From: Solihabitans fulvus
GTDB lineage: Bacteria; Actinomycetota; Actinomycetes; Mycobacteriales; Pseudonocardiaceae
Reading direction: 5' to 3'
Assembly (NCBI RefSeq): GCF_008386585.1
Contig: NZ_VUOB01000022.1
Coordinates: forward strand, 1-64,000
Length of the DNA stretch: 64,000 bases
Position numbers and translations under genes: made by a program
The notes under the pieces: generated by a model
Seen by the model: the letters and a program-made list of their open reading frames with translations, nothing else
Databases searched by the model: none
What the model was told of the DNA's origin: nothing
Shown here: one piece after another, positions 60,527-64,000 of the stretch
Layout of the letters: each line of letters opens with the position of its first letter
Position numbering within the stretch: the stretch's first letter is position 1

Positions 60527-63500
60527 TCAGCCCGAGACCCCAAGCCCGGCAAGGCATTCCGCCGCCGCGGCCAACCGTGCCCGACCCGGGGCGTCGTCAC
60601 CCGCCGCCACCCTGGCCGCCCCGGCCAGCCGCAGCGCCAGCGCCCTGGTCACCCGCTGCCCGGTGGCTTCCGCCAGCCGCACGCCCTCGTCCCCGCAGCG
60701 CGCCGCCTCCGCCAGGTTCCCCGCGTCCAGCTGCGCCTGCCCGAGCGTCACCAGCGCCCCGGCCTCCGCCAGCCGCAGTCCCGACCCGCGCACCTCGGCC
60801 AGCGCCCGCTCCGCCGTCCGCACCGCCTCGGCCACCCGGCCCTGCGCCCGCCACACCGCGGCGAGGCCGCGCAGCGACACGCACACGCCCCACGGATAGC
60901 TCGTCCGCTCCGCGATCCGCAGCGCGGTCTCGTGGTGGCCCGCCGCATCGGCCGGCCGCCCCGCCGCGCACAGCGCCGCGCCGAGCTCGTTGCGCGCGTC
61001 GCACTCCGCCTTGGGGTCGTCCACGGCGAGCGTCAGCCGCAGCGCCTCGTCCGCCTCCGCGATCGCCTCCTCGTACCGCCCGAACGCCGCGTGCACGATC
61101 GCCAGCCCCTCGTGCACGGTGTGCTCGAACGTGCGCGCGCCGGCCAACCGGTACAGCGCGAGCGCCCTTCGGTGGTGCTGCTCGGCCCTGGTCAGCTCGC
61201 CGAGCTCGGCGTAGGCCTCGCCGAGCGCCCGCTCGCAGTTGGCCTGGCTCAGCGCGGAACCCAGCCGCGTGCCGGCCGCGAGCGAGTCGGTGAAACACCG
61301 CACCGCCCTGCCGAGCTGGCCGAGCTGGAGGTACACCCCGCCGAGGTTGAACAGCGCGATCGCGGCCCGCTCCGGCGCGTCGATCCGCCTGGTGATCTCC
61401 AGCGACAGCTCCAGCCGTTCCACCGCCTGCTCCAGCTCGCCGAGGTCGATGTGCACGCTGCCGATGTTGGACAGCGACGCCGCCACCGCCTCCTCGTCGC
61501 CCGCCTCGCGCTGCAACGGCACGGCCCGCTGGTAGTGCGCGATCGCCGACCGCCGCCTGCCGAGCACCCAGTACAGGGTGCCAAGCGCGCTCCACATCGC
61601 CCCCTCGCCCTGCCCGCTGCCGGCCTGCCGCGCCGCGTGCAGCCCAGCCTCGGCCGCGGCCAGCCACTCCACCTGGAGCCCCTGCGCGTAGAAGTAGCCG
61701 CGCAGCGCGTCGGCCAGGTGCCAGGCGTAGCGCCGTGGCCCGCGCTCGGCCGCGTGCAGGACGGCGGCGACCAGGTTCGCGCGCTCGGCGTCCAGCCAGG
61801 CCACCGCCGCGACGCCGGTGGCCTGCGTCATCGGCGTGACCTCGGCCCGCTCCGGCCCTCTGGGCAGCCGCAGCAGCGAGCTGCTCATCGCCCCGACCGC
61901 GTTGTCCACGCTGCGCAGGTACCATTCCAGCAGGCGGGTGAGGGCCAGCTCCTGGCCAGCGCCCGGCTCCTCGGCGGCGGACCGTTCCGCCGCGTACTCG
62001 CGCAGCAGGTCGTGCAGCTGGTAGCGGCCGTCGGCGTGGTGGTCCACCAGGTTCGCGGCGGCGAGCCGGTCGAGCAGCCGCGCGGCCTCGGCGGTCGGCA
62101 GCGCGCCGAGGGCCGCGGCGGCCTCGGCGGTCACCTCGGGGCCGGGCACCAGGCTGAGCAGCCGGAACAGCCGCGCGGGCGCGGCGGGCAGGGCCGCGTA
62201 GGAGAGGTCGAACGCGGCCCGCACCGCGGCGAGCGCGTCGCCGTCCACGGTGAGCGCGGCCAGCCGGTTGCCGACCCGCAGCTCCCGCACGTACCTGGCC
62301 ACGGACGTGCCGGGCCTGCTGGCGAGGTTCGCCGCCGCGATCCGCAACGCCAGCGGCAGGTGCGCGCACAGCCCGGCCAGCTCGTCGGTCGCCGAGGGCT
62401 CCGCGCCGACCTGGGCGTCGCCGAGCATGCCGGCGAGCAGCTCCCGCGACTCCTCGCCGGTCAGCATGGCGAGGCGGACCTGCCCGGCGCCGAGGTCCCG
62501 CAGCGTGTCCCTGCTAGTCACCAGCACCGCGCAGCCGGAGCGGCCGGGCAGCAGCGGGCGGAGTTGTTCTGCGGTCGCGGCGTTGTCCAGCACCACGAGC
62601 ACGCGGCGGCCGCGCAGGGTCGAGCGGTACAGCTCCTCCTGCCCGCGCTGGTCGAGCGGCACGGCCTCCGGCGCGATGCCCAGCGCGCGCAGGAACCGGG
62701 ACAGCGCGTCGACCGCGCTCAGCGGCGGTCCCGGCGCGTAGCCGCGGAGGTTCACGTAGAGCTGGCCGTCGGGATAGCTGGCGCGCAGGCGGTGCGCGGC
62801 GTGCACGGCGAGCGCGGTCTTGCCGACGCCGGGCGGCCCGGTGACGGCCACCACGGGTGTGTCGCCAGCGCGCAGCAGCCCGCCGAGCCCCGCGACCGTC
62901 TCGGCCCTGCCGACGAAGTCCGCGATGTCGGCGGGCAGCTGCGAGGGCACCACCCAGTCGTCCCGGTCGCGCGCGGCGGCCAGTTTCCCGTCGCCCGCGC
63001 GGATTCGCTGGTACAGCTCGCGCAGCCGCTCGCCGGGGTCGATGCCGAGCTCGCCCAGCAGCTCGTCGACCCGGTGGTAGGCCGTCAGCGCGTCGGCTGG
63101 CCTGCCGCAGCGGTACAGCGCGAGCATCAGGTGCGCCCAGAACCGTTCCCGCAGCGGGTGTTCGCCGGTCAGCTCGCGCAGTTCCGGCACGAGTTCGGCG
63201 TGCCGGCCGAGCGCGAGGTCGGCCTCGACGCGGCGTTCAAGGGCGTGCAGCCTGCGCTCGGTCAGCCTCGGCACCTCGTCGCGGTGCAGCGACTCCGACG
63301 GCACGTCGGCCAGCGCGGGTCCGCGCCACTGCGCCAGCGCCCCGGCGAACGAGGTGGCGGCTGCGGTTAGCGCGCCTGCGGCCAGCTCGCGTTCGCCGGA
63401 GGCGAGCAGTCGGTCGAAGCGCAGCAGGTCCAGCGACCTCGGAGAGACTTCAATCACGTAACCGTCCGGAACCGTGCGGATCGCCTTCGTAGTCCCGAGG

Positions 63501-63727
63501 GTCCGGCGCAGTCGCATGACATAGGTCTGGAGGGTCGCCCTGGTCCGCGCGGGCGGCTCGTCGCCCCACAGCCGCTCGGCGAGCTCGTCGACGGACACCA
63601 CGACGCCGGCGCGCAACAGCAGGGCCGCGAGCAACGCACGCTGCCGTCCCGCGCGCACCACGACCGGGTGGCCGCCGACCAGAACGGCGAGTTCGCCGAG
63701 CACCCGGAACTCCACTTCCGAGTCCAT
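60527..63727 (-). CDS. AfsR/SARP-type regulator with NB-ARC and TPR domains
   Basis: A 1066-aa transcription factor. An OmpR-type winged helix (FRVLGELAVLVGGHPVVV to about 95) and bacterial transcriptional activation domain (about 100-245) are followed by an NB-ARC STAND ATPase with P-loop GPPGVGKT at 297-304 and LVVLDNAATAEQLRPLLPG as Walker B region, then tetratricopeptide repeats (about 650-1040). Such proteins activate secondary-metabolite or developmental genes after ligand-driven oligomerisation. ATG 63727 has GGGGAG upstream. No biosynthetic cluster adjoins within the window. Confidence 0.9.
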   Translation of the reverse strand: MDSEVEFRVLGELAVLVGGHPVVVRAGRQRALLAALLLRAGVVVSVDELAERLWGDEPPARTRATLQTYVMRLRRTLGTTKAIRTVPDGYVIEVSPRSLDLLRFDRLLASGERELAAGALTAAATSFAGALAQWRGPALADVPSESLHRDEVPRLTERRLHALERRVEADLALGRHAELVPELRELTGEHPLRERFWAHLMLALYRCGRPADALTAYHRVDELLGELGIDPGERLRELYQRIRAGDGKLAAARDRDDWVVPSQLPADIADFVGRAETVAGLGGLLRAGDTPVVAVTGPPGVGKTALAVHAAHRLRASYPDGQLYVNLRGYAPGPPLSAVDALSRFLRALGIAPEAVPLDQRGQEELYRSTLRGRRVLVVLDNAATAEQLRPLLPGRSGCAVLVTSRDTLRDLGAGQVRLAMLTGEESRELLAGMLGDAQVGAEPSATDELAGLCAHLPLALRIAAANLASRPGTSVARYVRELRVGNRLAALTVDGDALAAVRAAFDLSYAALPAAPARLFRLLSLVPGPEVTAEAAAALGALPTAEAARLLDRLAAANLVDHHADGRYQLHDLLREYAAERSAAEEPGAGQELALTRLLEWYLRSVDNAVGAMSSSLLRLPRGPERAEVTPMTQATGVAAVAWLDAERANLVAAVLHAAERGPRRYAWHLADALRGYFYAQGLQVEWLAAAEAGLHAARQAGSGQGEGAMWSALGTLYWVLGRRRSAIAHYQRAVPLQREAGDEEAVAASLSNIGSVHIDLGELEQAVERLELSLEITRRIDAPERAAIALFNLGGVYLQLGQLGRAVRCFTDSLAAGTRLGSALSQANCERALGEAYAELGELTRAEQHHRRALALYRLAGARTFEHTVHEGLAIVHAAFGRYEEAIAEADEALRLTLAVDDPKAECDARNELGAALCAAGRPADAAGHHETALRIAERTSYPWGVCVSLRGLAAVWRAQGRVAEAVRTAERALAEVRGSGLRLAEAGALVTLGQAQLDAGNLAEAARCGDEGVRLAEATGQRVTRALALRLAGAARVAAGDDAPGRARLAAAAECLAGLGVSG

Positions 63728-63968
63728 CGGCTCCCCTCTCACGGTCAGGCCCGAGTTGCGCTGCGTGACCCCAGTGTCCGCCTCCGTGGCGGTGGGTTGG
63801 CACTCGGTGTGGAAGTCGTCACGCACGGTCCGCAGGCCATGCCCGAAAAGTACTGAGAAGGCACTTCGCGTGGCCGGATCGTGACCTTCGCTACCTTAGG
63901 AACGCGTACGTGAACCGGTTAGTGTCGGCGACCACACCGTGAGAAGTCGAACGTCCGAGGGGTGCCAG

Positions 63969-64000
63969 ATGCTCCAAAACCGAACGGCCCAGCGCCGCCG
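63969..64000 (+). CDS. Start of a gene cut by the right window edge
   Basis: ATG 63969 follows GAGGGG and opens MLQNRTAQRR in the last 32 bases. It is divergent from the AfsR-type regulator. Too short to identify. Confidence 0.35.
   Translation, partial: MLQNRTAQRR

Noticed and set aside
60257..63370. Plus-strand open frame of over 1000 codons opposite the AfsR-type regulator
   Set aside because: It is Arg/Gln/His-rich without family resemblance and antisense to a clear multidomain regulator.

Overview
The window is high-GC actinobacterial DNA, most likely from the Pseudonocardiaceae (Lentzea, Saccharothrix or Amycolatopsis type). It carries the galactan export and priming genes of an arabinogalactan wall, the Bpa proteasome activator with its GQYL tail, PPE/EspG proteins of type VII secretion, and frequent GTG starts. 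From memory, the backbone follows the Mycobacterium tuberculosis order Rv3783 to Rv3715c: wzm-wzt-glfT1, bpa, class V aminotransferase, quinone oxidoreductase, pat, tyrA, tadA and its partner, dnaX, N-acetylmuramoyl-alanine amidase, ybaB, recR. Accessory blocks lie between these conserved genes.

Layout. 1-0.77 kb: 3' part of a TnpB-type insertion sequence abutting glfT1. 0.76-8.1 kb: galactan ABC exporter, GlfT1, a methyltransferase, bpa, a PLP-fold protein, a second methyltransferase, a quinone reductase. 8.1-12.4 kb: GNAT, zinc metallopeptidase, DMT transporter and two MarR regulators. 12.4-14.0 kb: tRNA-Ser(UGA) followed by a decayed integrated element with an integrase relic. 14.3-16.9 kb: a triple-repeat lectin-like protein and a sortase-anchored surface protein. 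16.9-21.9 kb: VOC protein behind a perfect LexA-type box, ATP-grasp enzyme, TauE/SafE permease, Pat aminotransferase, DLH-like hydrolase. 22.0-24.4 kb: three overlapping ESX-associated genes. 24.5-26.5 kb: acetoacetyl-CoA synthetase. 27.0-33.1 kb: tRNA-Ser(GCU), tRNA-Arg(ACG), lipoprotein, ClpX-type zinc-finger regulator with a double palindrome, thioester adhesin, BNR-type secreted protein, small antitoxin-like and glycolipid-binding proteins. 33.2-42.5 kb: thiolase, two tandem paralogous secreted proteins, TyrA, M20 amidohydrolase, TadA pair, sigma factor. 42.6-51.3 kb: tRNA-Ser(CGA), XRE-cupin regulator, a complete predicted trans-4-hydroxy-L-proline catabolic operon and an Xaa-Pro aminopeptidase. 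51.5-60.5 kb: tRNA-Ser(GGA), rhomboid protease, secreted protein, SRP RNA, dnaX, S9 peptidase, amidase, ybaB, recR, a P-loop kinase. 60.5-63.7 kb: a large AfsR/SARP-type regulator.

How the genes fit together. The hydroxyproline block encodes every expected step: 2-epimerase, three-subunit FAD/[2Fe-2S] dehydrogenase, pyrroline-4-hydroxy-2-carboxylate deaminase and semialdehyde dehydrogenase. A prolidase-family peptidase follows, which suggests use of collagen-like peptides. The two LAxTG-anchored proteins, the thioester adhesin chemistry and the lectin-like protein suggest surface interaction with hosts or substrates.

The most unusual structure is at 55.5-56.09 kb. The last 40 codons of dnaX are repeated three more times downstream, with an exact 149-bp period. 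All differences between the four copies, at 16 codons, are synonymous, although the downstream copies have no visible start codon and lie in shifted frames. This suggests serial replacement of the dnaX 3' end, as by an integrating element, or gene conversion. I know of no described system of this kind.
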